64,000 bases of DNA, from NCBI GenBank assembly GCA_965206145.1, contig CBDBIK010000009.1, positions 186,001-250,000 on the forward strand, given 5' to 3'. Positions 8,070 through 16,170 of the stretch are shown here, one piece after another. The position numbers and the translations under genes are program-made. Below the pieces are notes generated by a model, which ran no database searches, had not been told where the DNA came from, and was given only the letters and a program-made list of their open reading frames with translations. The DNA is from CBDBIK01 sp965206145. GTDB lineage: Bacteria; Pseudomonadota; Alphaproteobacteria; TMED109. Every line of letters starts with the position of its first letter. The stretch's first letter is position 1.

Positions 8070-8641
8070 ATGACCAAACGACCAAATGAAAAAAACGAAC
8101 GTCTGAAACGCCGCTTTCTGGAATATCGTAAGTTTGCCCGCCAGCTTTCTGAAAAGACGCTGGACCGTGAAATTGCCGCCCTTGAGCGCTTTGACGTCTG
8201 GAGCGGACGCAAAGATTTTTCCCGCTTTCATATTGAACAGGCTATGGGGTTCCGCTTCCACTTGGAACAAAGCAAGACAAAGACCGGAAACCCTTGGGCA
8301 AATCAACAATACGTTCTGTCTCGGCAACCTTGCGGGAATTTATCCTGTGGCTTTCTCAGCAAGATGGATTTACCCGCGAACATTGGAAAACCACGGAACC
8401 TGTGCGCAAAATTGTTCGCGTAGCGTTTGAGGATGCAGGCGTTTCTAACTACGGCCCCCACGCCTTCCGTCACATGCTGGCCCGCCACGCAGCCAAACAT
8501 TGCACGTCTTTGGCAGAACTGGTGGCCACGTCTTAAAACCTTGGGCACACAGGTGTTTTGACCACCTTGCGCAGTTACGGCCAAATCAGCCGCGATGAAC
8601 AACGCAAGTTGATTACGGGAAACACGTCTGATCCAGCCTAA
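8070..8641 (+). pseudogene. Tyrosine integrase pseudogene
   Basis: The N-terminal frame (8070 to about 8290) resembles the SAM-like DNA-binding start of a tyrosine recombinase (RLKRRFLEYRKFARQLS). A probable one-base loss near 8290 moves the rest to another frame (TIRSVSATLREFILWLSQ). The catalytic core is then deleted between the N-terminal domain and AFEDAGVSNYGPHAFRHML, where His and Arg of the H-x-x-R box remain. A TAA at 8534 interrupts the line before NLGHTGVLTTLRSYG, which still holds the active-site His and Tyr. It is related to the intact integrase at 62622-63779 (compare its AFEASGIEYFSPHTFRH). Confidence 0.85.
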
Positions 8642-8901
8642 TTACTCAAATCAAGCAAGCGCACAGTGTGGGAACGGATGTGGGAACGAAAATTCAAAAT
8701 CATGTCATTTCACATGAATATCAGCCACTTAAAGGGATTATGTGGCGGAGGGAATGACTCACGCGACCAACTCTCTCTCGTGCCAACGTCGGACCCCGGG
8801 GGACCATCGCGAAACACGGCGCAAATCTGACGGCCACTCCATGATTGCCCGATCAGCCGAGCCCGAAGTCATCCCGGAAGCGGTCGATCTGATGCATGCG
8901 C
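8642..8901. other. Unassigned stretch between integrase and IS fragments
   Basis: About 260 bases with no gene I can support. It begins with two GTGGGAACG-like words (8668-8687), a sequence type common at integrase attachment regions. The remainder is likely IS debris. Confidence 0.35.
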
Positions 8902-9290
8902 TCATGCCGATGGCAAGGGCTGCATGGTCGCAAGGTCACGCTGTAGGCGTTTGCTAATCGTCTCCGTGTGCCCGTGCAGGATCGCCGCTTGCCGCTTGCG
9001 ACATTGCTCTTCCAGCCAGGTGTTGAAGCTCTCAATGTCGGGGAACTCCGGCAGCGGCACCATCATGTTGCGCCGCGACCAGCCAACCAGACCTTCCACG
9101 CTGCCCTTATCGTTGTCCTTGCCTGGGCGGCCGTAACGATCATCAAACAGGTAGTGCGACAGCATCTCTGTGAACATCAGCGTCCGGCGACGACGGCCAT
9201 CCGCCTCGATCTTCGCAACCAGACAGCTGTCGTTGTCGTACACCACCGACAACGGCCTCGCGCCAAAGAAGCCAAAGGCATGAACATGTC
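8902..9290 (-). pseudogene. IS21 family transposase (IstA) fragment
   Basis: About 125 codons matching the central IstA region: FGFFGARPLSVVYDN, YLFDDRYGRPG, NDKGSVEGLVGWSRRN and a final HTETISKRLQRDLA. Both ends are missing. On its upstream side it is fused without a gap to the N-terminal part of an IS5 transposase near 9290, so two elements recombined or one inserted and was then deleted. Confidence 0.8.
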
Positions 9291-9547
9291 CGTCCAATTA
9301 CCGAAATTCTTGGGAAGATCACGCCACGGCGAGCCGGCGCGTACACGCCAAAAAACCGCCTTCAGGAACATGCGATTGTCGCGACCGCTTGCTCTCGGGT
9401 CCCCGGCCTTGCCGGACAAGAGGGGTGCAATTCTGTCCCAAAGTTCATCCGAGATAACCAAGCGATCTTCGTCCATTCAAACCTCCATTTTGAAAGCTTG
9501 AATCAGAGTTCAGGCCAAATGGAAATCCCGAATGTCAACAGACCCTA
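9291..9547 (-). pseudogene. IS5 family (IS427-like) transposase N-terminal fragment with its terminal repeat
   Basis: From the ATG at 9476, about 60 residues (RLVISDELWDRIAPLL, then FLKAVFWRVRAGSPWRDLP) match IS5/IS427-group transposase starts, after which the frame runs into IS21 sequence. Upstream at 9531-9545 the minus strand reads GGGTCTGTTGACATT, the usual end of this IS group, bordered by CTAG, which fits its target preference. The catalytic domain is gone. Confidence 0.8.
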
Positions 9548-9616
9548 GACGGTGCCGCTTTTGTTTTACAGCTTCACGCCTTGACGGCATTTTCCGAGCG
9601 GCGCGGTCCCGGCGGT

Positions 9617-10195
9617 TCAGGGCCAGAGATCACCCAGCGAAAAGGTGATGGCGTCAAAGGGGCGCACACTGACAGGATCATCATCTTTCAGGGTCGCGAT
9701 CAGCACCCATTCGCCGTCCCGCAACTCGAAGGCTTCCAGTCCCTTTGCAATCGGATCCACCAGCCAGAGGTGGCCGACACCTTCGCGGGCGTAGATCGGG
9801 CGTTTTTCCAGCAGGTCGACCTTGCGGGTCGAGGGGGAGAGCACTTCGCATGCCCAGTCGGGGGCAATATCGAAGAACGCGGTACCTGGATAGTCCGGCA
9901 TGGTTTCCTTGCGCCATCCAGCCATATCAGGCACCAGAATATCATCATTCAGATGCAGCTCGGGTTCATCAATGATCCACCAGCCGCCGGGGCCGTCCCT
10001 GCGACCTTTTCCAAAAGGCCCTACAAGCTCGTCGCCAAGATAGGACGATGCTAGCGCATGTGGCGCAGCGGGCCTCGGCTGCGTGTTCAGGGTTCCGTTG
10101 ATGATCTCGGCCACCATGTGGGGCGGGGCATTGAGCACGTCCTGATAGGTGGCAGGTTGCGGCGGCATGGGTTGGGCAGAGTGACGGGCGGCCAT
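9617..10195 (-). CDS. Uma2 family (DUF820) PD-(D/E)xK nuclease-like protein
   Basis: A 192-residue Uma2 protein. The fold signature is visible as LVPDMAGW (Asp90), then WACEVLSPST (Glu117) and a downstream Lys near 131 (LLEKRPIYAREGV), followed by HLWLVDP. Uma2 proteins are abundant in cyanobacteria and some proteobacterial islands. Their nuclease fold is predicted, and the biological role is mostly unknown. The gene is intact and monocistronic, with two inverted repeats directly upstream (10206-10253) that could act as operator or hairpin. Its position among ISs suggests transfer. Confidence 0.85.
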   Translation of the reverse strand: MAARHSAQPMPPQPATYQDVLNAPPHMVAEIINGTLNTQPRPAAPHALASSYLGDELVGPFGKGRRDGPGGWWIIDEPELHLNDDILVPDMAGWRKETMPDYPGTAFFDIAPDWACEVLSPSTRKVDLLEKRPIYAREGVGHLWLVDPIAKGLEAFELRDGEWVLIATLKDDDPVSVRPFDAITFSLGDLWP

Positions 10196-10205
10196 AGGGG
10201 TATCC

Positions 10206-10253
10206 TTACATAGCTATGTAAGCGTAACCCCTGGTTAGCTATTTAACCAAGGG
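10206..10253. promoter_or_regulatory. Palindrome and hairpin upstream of the Uma2 gene
   Basis: TTACATAGCTATGTAA at 10206-10221 is a perfect 16-base palindrome lying 10 bases before the Uma2 start codon. Next to it 10228-10253 forms an imperfect hairpin, TGGTTA/TTAACCA around GCTAT. The first looks like a dimeric repressor site. Function is inferred from position only. Confidence 0.45.
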
Positions 10254-10416
10254 TTTTCAGAAGGGGTGACGTTTCCCAGCTATCCTTAACGAACCAGATG
10301 CCGCAAAGTTCCCCCGTATAACGTATACCGGGGATAGGCAACCGGCACGGGTCGGCCCCTACGTATCCCGTGTACCGTATATGATGGGGACTATTCGCTA
10401 TAGCCCCCTATCATTT

Positions 10417-11577
10417 CTACAAGTCAGAGATTTCATCCATCAGCGTAGCCAGCGGGATGGCTGTGATATCCTTGGTCAATCCGAACGTCTCATCGCCACC
10501 GTAAATGACGTATTTACGCGCTGGTTTCAAATCTTCGCAAGCAAGGTAAAATCCTTTTGACAATTTCGGTGCAGTGGTTTTCTTGATTTCAATGGCCCAG
10601 GTTTCCTGCCCAAAATCCAGCAACAGATCAATTTCAGCTCCCGCAGAGGTGCGATAGAAATACGGCTGGACGGCTACAGGCAGGGCGGAAACGATATTTT
10701 CGACTACAAACCCTTCCCAACTATCACCAAGTTTTGGATTGCCCAACAAAGCTTCGAAATCGGGTATCTGCAACAACGTATGCAGTATCCCACTATCTCG
10801 CAAATAGACCTTGGGCGATTTCACCAACCGTTTCTTGACGTTGGCATGCCATGGTTGCAAACGTCGGACCAGAAGAAGATCCGTCAACAAATCGAGGTAA
10901 TTGGTAATGGTTTTGTTGTCCACTTCCAGGTTGCGCGCCAGATTTGCAGAATTTAGTAATCCGCCGTGGAGGTGCGCCAGCATGGTCCAAAATCGTCGAA
11001 GTCGTTCAGCCGAAATCCTCGGGCCAAATTCCGGCACATCACGTTCCAGATACGTGCAGATGAAATCGCGGCGCCAGACATCGCTCAGGCGATCATTGTT
11101 CGCCAGAAAGCTGTCGGGATACCCGCCGCGCCACCAAAGCTGTTCTTGCCGGTTCCGGCCAACTTCACGGATATTCAGAGGGAACATTTCGCAGTAAGAA
11201 ATGCGCCCGGCGAGGCTTTCACCAGATTGGCGGAGCAGGTCTATTGCCGCCGATCCAAGGATCAGGAATTGCCCTGCTTTGCGCCCCTTGCGACGGTTCT
11301 CATCAATTACCCCGCGTATTTCCTGAAAGATTTCCGGAATTTTGTGAATTTCGTCCAGCACGACCAATTTGTCACTGTGCTTACGCAGGTAATATCCAGG
11401 GTCGCTCAGCTTGACGCGGTCGCGCTCGGATTCCAGATCCAGATAGACGGAAGATCGAGTTTCAGCGATCCTATGGGCAAGGGTCGTCTTGCCAACCTGG
11501 CGCGGTCCGATGATGGATACAGCGGGGAAACTGTCCAGAAGCTCAGTAACTTCGTGATATTTTTCTCTTTCAATCAT
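10417..11577 (-). CDS. AAA_14 / DUF4143 ATP-binding protein
   Basis: A 386-residue ATPase with Walker A GPRQVGKTT (24-32), Walker B LVVLDEIHK (71-79, Asp75/Glu76), sensor-like LILGSAA, and a C-terminal DUF4143 domain ending in the nuclease-like region AGAEIDLLL, then AIEIKK. This architecture is common in bacteria and archaea and often mobile. The molecular function is not known, though the C-terminal E-x-K segment is a degenerate PD-(D/E)xK site. The gene is complete, and nothing around it indicates a partner except Uma2 about 220 bases downstream on the same strand. Confidence 0.9.
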   Translation of the reverse strand: MIEREKYHEVTELLDSFPAVSIIGPRQVGKTTLAHRIAETRSSVYLDLESERDRVKLSDPGYYLRKHSDKLVVLDEIHKIPEIFQEIRGVIDENRRKGRKAGQFLILGSAAIDLLRQSGESLAGRISYCEMFPLNIREVGRNRQEQLWWRGGYPDSFLANNDRLSDVWRRDFICTYLERDVPEFGPRISAERLRRFWTMLAHLHGGLLNSANLARNLEVDNKTITNYLDLLTDLLLVRRLQPWHANVKKRLVKSPKVYLRDSGILHTLLQIPDFEALLGNPKLGDSWEGFVVENIVSALPVAVQPYFYRTSAGAEIDLLLDFGQETWAIEIKKTTAPKLSKGFYLACEDLKPARKYVIYGGDETFGLTKDITAIPLATLMDEISDL

Positions 11578-11689
11578 CCTTGCAGTATTGGATATTCATT
11601 CCAACTTTGCAAGGTTAAACTCAAACTTGGTTGTTTGGAGGAGCGTGACGCCGGTCGAAACATTTCGACCTGAACTGATGGTCATAGAA

Positions 11690-12418
11690 GACGACTAAGC
11701 CCGTTTCTCCTTGTCGTCTTCCACTTGGCTCACCGGTTGCGCCAGCGTAGCAGTTGCCTGAAAAAACGCGTCCTGCTGCTCGTTCGACATGTTGCGGAAC
11801 AATTCCGGAAGCGCGCGCGTTCGGATTCGGCCTGTAGCGGGGCATCGGGCAGGTGGCAGTTTAGCGCTTCTGCTATTTTTTGACCGAACCTCGGGGCAAT
11901 TTGGTTCGGTCTACGAAAACCCAATAAAATAAGGGTTTTCGTTAATTTTGCATCCCGCCAGGGCACAAGGTGACCGGAAGCAATCAGCTCCTTGACCGTG
12001 ATTCGGTCCGACACATTGGAGAAGATTGGATGCAGACCTTTTTTATCACCACGGTTGGTGTGGCGGTCATGCCTAGCGGCTTCATATTGGGGTTGATGTT
12101 TTGTGCGTGCTCAATCACCCGCATATAGCTGTCGGCCCGGGCGTGATGGGCTTCATCAATCACCAACGCATCTGGTGCTGGTAGCGATTGCAGATTGCTC
12201 TCCCGCGAGAGGGTTTGCACCATGGCAAAGGCCACTTAGCCATCCCAGCTTTCTTCATTCGCGTTGAAAATACTGGTGGAAAGCCCCGGATTCACCAGTT
12301 TGAACTTGCCTTCATTTTGAAAGATCAGATCGTCACTGCATACCGCGATCCTTTCGTTCTTATCATTCACCCGGATGATGCGAGCAGAATTTGCTCCGGT
12401 CAATTCTCCGTCAGCCAT
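11690..12418 (-). pseudogene. DEAD/DEAH helicase remnant plus unknown gene remnant
   Basis: Reading the minus strand from 12418, a helicase frame gives a motif Ic-like region ANEESWDG, a TAG stop at 12236, then VAFAMVQTLS and the DEAH box VIDEAHHARADS with MTATPT. A one-base loss near 12045 shifts to the SDRITVKELIASGHLVP frame. After about 11940 the sequence no longer looks like a helicase. A separate frame (ALPELFRNMSNEQQDAFF, ending at the TAG near 11699) suggests the C-terminus of another lost gene. Nothing here is likely functional. Confidence 0.6.
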
Positions 12419-12442
12419 TCCACAGGGGAATCGACTGAATGT

Positions 12443-12848
12443 TTATTTTCGGATTGCGGCTTCCATGTAGGTGTCGTCCCATGCCGCTGATCGCCGTTTT
12501 TGCGGCAGGCTGATTTTGCCTGGGGCGCGGCGTAGCAGGTTCATTGCTGCATGATTGATTGTGGCGAAATTGGCTACGGCATTTCCGGTTCTGATGCGGC
12601 AGTCATCCTGGCGGAAGTTAACATCGAGCGCCCAATGCAAACAGTTTTCCACCTGCCAGTGATTGCGGATGTGATGTGCCATTTTCGCGGGGGCCTCAAG
12701 GACGGATGAAATGTAAAATTGCCTAACCGTTTTGGCCTGACCTCTGATTTCACGTGTGTACTCAGTCATGATTACGGCCTTCAGGCCCGGCCATTTGTGG
12801 CGTTCTGTGAGCCATTCTGTATTTGAACAAACCGTGTATAGCCCAGCC
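12443..12848 (-). pseudogene. ISAs1 family transposase C-terminal fragment
   Basis: About 135 codons matching the end of ISAs1-family transposases: WLTERHKWPGLKAVIM, RQFYISS, HHIRNHWQVENCLHWALD and FRQDDCRIR. The N-terminal two thirds are gone, replaced by an IS630 remnant from about 12850 on the same strand. Confidence 0.8.
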
Positions 12849-12849
12849 G

Positions 12850-13435
12850 ATATATTTTGATTCAAAAATTGGTGCTGAAGATTTCCTCGGTTGTTTGTGC
12901 TGTTGTTCTCCTGATGATTTTGACCTGCGCCCATTTTGATTCGATTTTGTTGAGGTCAGGACTGTAGGCCGGGAGGTATTCGAGGATATGACCTTCCTGT
13001 GTAATCATGGCCCTGGTATCGGCTCTTTTGTGGAAGGAGGCATTATCAAGGACCAGCACGGCGTTTGGTGGGAGTTTGGGAAGCAAATCATGCCTGACCC
13101 AGAGGTTGAAAAGGTCGGCGTCCACATTGGCCGTGGTCAGGCCTGCCGTGAGTTAAGACACCAGCCAGGAGTGCGCCTATGACATTGGTTCGACCCTTTG
13201 CCTGCCAGTTATGTTTGCCAAAGTAGCGCTGGCCACGTGGCGCGTAGCCGTGGGTGCGCGGCATGTCATGGGCAAATCCGCTCTCGTCTATGTAAACGAT
13301 TGGCTTCCCCGCAACCTCATACGCCGCGATCTTTACCCGAAAGACACGCCGTGCGTCTTCGTCTGAAGCGGTGCTTTTGGGGCGGGGTGAAGCGGTTTCC
13401 TCGCTTGTTGCGGTCGAACTTACGGTTGGCGATGA
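12850..13435 (-). pseudogene. IS630 family transposase pseudogene
   Basis: The DDE domain is recognisable in two frames: KPIVYIDESGFAHDMPRTHGY and ALLAGVL, then after a one-base insertion near 13152 DADLFNLWVRHDLLP, LVLDNASFHK and LPAYSPDLNKIESKWAQVK. The catalytic D...D...E residues are all still present. The N-terminal helix-turn-helix is missing, cut by the IS1595-type remnant. Confidence 0.8.
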
Positions 13436-13439
13436 CAGG

Positions 13440-14249
13440 CGCTGTCCGCATTGCAGCACACCGGGTGCCGTATCACGGGGCAAGGCACGTGGCCTGCGCC
13501 GCTAGCAGTGCAAGAGCTGCCGGCGCACCTTCAACGTAGCAACCGGCACGCCCTTGTCCGGGCTTCACTACAAAGATCGCTGGCTGGTCTTTGGCGGATG
13601 CCTGGCTGCGGGCGAAACGGTTCGGGCGTCAGCGGCTCACTGTAACCTTGCTGTCAACACAGCCTTTCGCTGGCGACACCGGTTTCTGCAGGCCACAAGG
13701 CAGGCCCCGTAAAAACTCAAAGGGATCGTCGAGGTCGATGAAACCTATGTTCTGGAGAGCCATAAGGGACAGCGCAAATTGGGACGCAAGCCCCGCAAAC
13801 GGGGTGGCAAGGCCAGCAAGCGCGGCCTGTCTGGCGAACAGGTGCCGGTTCTGGTTGTCGCCGACCGTAGTGGCACAACATTCAGTACGGTTCTGCCCGC
13901 AGTGACTGCCAACACGCTGGAACAGGCAATCAGTCCGGTCATCGACAAGGACATCGTGCTTGTGTCCGACGGCTGTCAAAGCTATCGGCCCTGCGCGGCG
14001 GCAATGGGTGTTCACCATGAAGCCCTCAATTTGTCAGCTGGCGAACGGGTCCGGGGGGCCTTTCATATTCAGACTGTCAACAGCCGCCACAGTCAGTTGA
14101 AAGATTTCCTGCGCCGCTACCGTGGCATTGCAACAAAATATCTCGAAAACTATCTGCAATGGTTTCATCTCATCAAGCTGGCACCACAGTCTTCGTCACG
14201 AGCCTGTCTGGCCGCCCCGATCAAACCCCATGCATACGTTTCGTACTGA
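13440..14249 (+). pseudogene. IS1595 family (IS1016-like) transposase pseudogene
   Basis: One reading frame runs through the whole stretch but has two in-frame stops: TAG near 13503, just before a CKSCRRTF zinc-ribbon half, and TAA near 13710, before KLKGIVEVDETYVLES. The DDE segments VDETYVLESHKGQRKLG, DGCQSYRP and NSRHSQLKDFL are present. It ends at 14249, next to the ISNCY terminal repeat. Confidence 0.8.
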
Positions 14250-14266
14250 GCCAAAACTTTTGGAAT

Positions 14267-15615
14267 TGTCCGCTTTAATGTACCATGGCATTTGTCCCGT
14301 TTCTGTTTTCCAAGGGTGACGGTTTTGGGAGCCGTAGGCGAGCAAGGCCGTTACCCTTGGTTCGGCTGGTCGAAGCGTTTCACGCAGCCTGTCCTTTAAC
14401 ATCTTTAATCTCCGTTCCATCATGTTCATATGAGGCAAGCTTTCTTGGACCATGGAATATCGCCAATTGACCGTTTGGATATTCATGAACTTCACGCGGG
14501 GTTTGACATAATGATTTCGATGGCAATCTGCTGGTATCTGAAGACACCTATTTTTGTAGCGCACAGTGTTGTCTTTTCCAACCACACGATCTTCGTGCAC
14601 ACACAGGACGTTGGCCAGATCGCCAGTAAATGGCACAAAGGCTGATCCATCACCAGAGGGTTCAATTGCAAACTTTTCATTATGAGTTGGCAAATACTCT
14701 TCTTTCAAAAAACGATTTGCTTCTTCCATCGTCGTAATGCCATTTAAACGTAGTTCTTGTGGCAATCGATTTTGAAGGGTCCCAAACATGCGTTCAGAGC
14801 GACCGCGTGCCTCTGGCGAATATGCTGGGATTAACTCAATGCCAAGATGGGCTAAAGTGCGCCCAAATTGAGTTGGGTTGTTTTTGTCTACTTTGCTTCC
14901 AGCATCAGGCGTATGCCAGTAATGGCTACCTCTATCGGCGTAGAGGGAGCAAAATAAACCTTTTGAACCAATAACATCGCTCACACCCGTAAAACTGCTC
15001 ATTGTCCCTTCTTCTTCAATAAAAAAGGCCGAATAGATCTCGCTCGTGGCATCATCCATAGTCATGATCAAATCCCACCACTTACCAGGAATCCATTCAT
15101 GACTTGAACCATCCTGATGCAACATCATTCCAGGTAAAGCGCGGCGTTCACGTTTGCGGCGATGTGCGCCTCGACGCACCGCTTTATCAACTCTGCCACG
15201 CGCTTGTAGCGTCAGGCGCACCCAATTGTAGCTGTGCTTGAAATCATGTTTCGACACCAGCTTCTCATGGAAATGCTTTGGGGTAAAATCCCAGTAGTCG
15301 GTATCAAATAGTGTTAACATCTTAGCAACTGTATCAACTGGAACACGGTTTTGGGGAACCTTGGCTAGCCGCCGGTCAAACAAACCATCGGCTCCATCTG
15401 CCTCATAACGTTTGCCATAGCGGCGAAAACTGCGCTCAGACATGCCAAGCAGGCTGGCGGCCTCACTCTGCGTCAATTTACGTGCTTTGGTTTGATCATA
15501 GTATTCTGAAAACTTCATTTGTCGTACTTCCTGTAATATTGCTGTCCGCTTCATTTGAGCTCTCCTTTCGGAAAACCTTAAAAGCGGACAGAAACAATGT
15601 TACATAAAGCGGTCA
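14267..15615 (-). mobile_element. ISNCY family insertion sequence
   Basis: Imperfect terminal inverted repeats bound the element: TGTCCGCTTTAATGTACCAT from 14267, and on the other strand TGACCGCTTTATGTAACAT ending at 15615. The second end lies exactly inside a dctP-like gene, which it interrupts. The internal transposase is described separately. Confidence 0.75.
14380..15554 (-). pseudogene. ISNCY family transposase, frameshifted near the C-terminus
   Basis: About 390 codons. The N-terminal helix-turn-helix has KLTQSEAASLLGMSERSFRRY, and the integrase-like DDE core has MMLHQDGSSHEWIPG, MTMDDATSEIYSA and AYSPEARGRSERMFGTLQ. The frame is open to about 14505, where one A appears lost. The correct C-terminus (REVHEYPNGQLAIFHGPRKL, then a TGA at 14380) continues in the next frame. 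The long open frame that runs on to 14196 is therefore an artefact. The damage is slight, so insertion was probably recent relative to the neighbours. Confidence 0.85.
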
Positions 15616-15849
15616 TATCCCATGTTATCGACACTCTCCTGCGGCGTGCAGTTTGATTTCGAGTCGGCCGCCGGACAATGTGGTGATCCGGTCGGCCAGC
15701 ATCTGTGCAGCAACACCAGGCCCAGGTAGGTTCTTGGGCCAGGCAGTGACCATGTTCCATTGACGGATATCTTGCGCGACCGCCGGTGCCGCAAGTGTTG
15801 TGGCCGCTGCCCCAACGACACCAGCCGTCACAAATTCTCTACGTTTCAT
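15616..15849 (-). pseudogene. TRAP transporter binding protein (DctP) fragment interrupted by ISNCY
   Basis: The first ~78 codons of a TRAP solute-binding protein. It has a Tat-type signal peptide (MKRREFVTAG followed by a small-residue stretch ending APAVAQ), then WNMVTAWPKNLPGPG and a GGRLEIKLHAAGE segment. The frame stops where the ISNCY end begins at 15615, and the rest of the gene is not found beyond 14267. It differs in signal type from the intact dctP-like gene at 33431. Confidence 0.8.
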
Positions 15850-15885
15850 AATTTTCTCCCATTGCAGTAGTTTTTATATTGTTGC

Positions 15886-15922
15886 GTGAACGACCACCGG
15901 CTTTTAGCCGGTGGTCGTTCAC
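15886..15922. terminator. Perfect 16-bp stem hairpin after the zinc-ribbon gene
   Basis: 15886-15901 (GTGAACGACCACCGGC) is exactly complementary to 15907-15922, with a five-base loop. It overlaps the stop codon of the zinc-ribbon gene at 15919. It could end the helicase operon on the minus strand. There is no clean U-run after it, so a role in mRNA stability is equally possible. Confidence 0.5.
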
Positions 15923-16170
15923 AGTGCTCGCAACTCCTCCAAGTCTTCAGCAGTCTTCTGGAGGATGTTTTTGAAGCACTCCTGGCAGACTCGCTTCGAG
16001 TTTGCAAAGGCAACACCAACCTTGGGAATCTCAAAACAGCCGGTGCCCGCCTCTAGCGTGCAGTGGCATCGGGAGCATTTACTTCTTCTCACAACGTTTG
16101 CACGCTTCGGGCGGCCATTCGAACCACCGATAAGCGAGGGCGTTCGCCCCCTAGGTTTTCCTTTTGTCAT
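15919..16170 (-). CDS. Small cysteine-rich (zinc-ribbon) protein coupled to the helicase
   Basis: 83 residues: a basic N-terminus (about residues 1-30, Lys/Arg-rich), then Cys32, Cys35, Cys37, Cys45, Cys62 and Cys65. The spacing C-x2-C ... C-x2-C suggests one zinc ribbon of a nucleic-acid-binding type. The start at 16170 lies inside the last codons of the helicase gene (20-base overlap, with a CGGAG site just before), so the two are translationally linked. I do not recognise a named family. The basic tail plus zinc ribbon suggests a DNA- or RNA-binding partner of the helicase. Confidence 0.7.
   Translation of the reverse strand: MTKGKPRGRTPSLIGGSNGRPKRANVVRRSKCSRCHCTLEAGTGCFEIPKVGVAFANSKRVCQECFKNILQKTAEDLEELRAL

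Noticed and set aside
14196..14379. C-terminal 60 codons of the long ISNCY ORF
   Set aside because: They run past the terminal repeat into IS1595 sequence as a result of a frameshift; the genuine end is at 14380.
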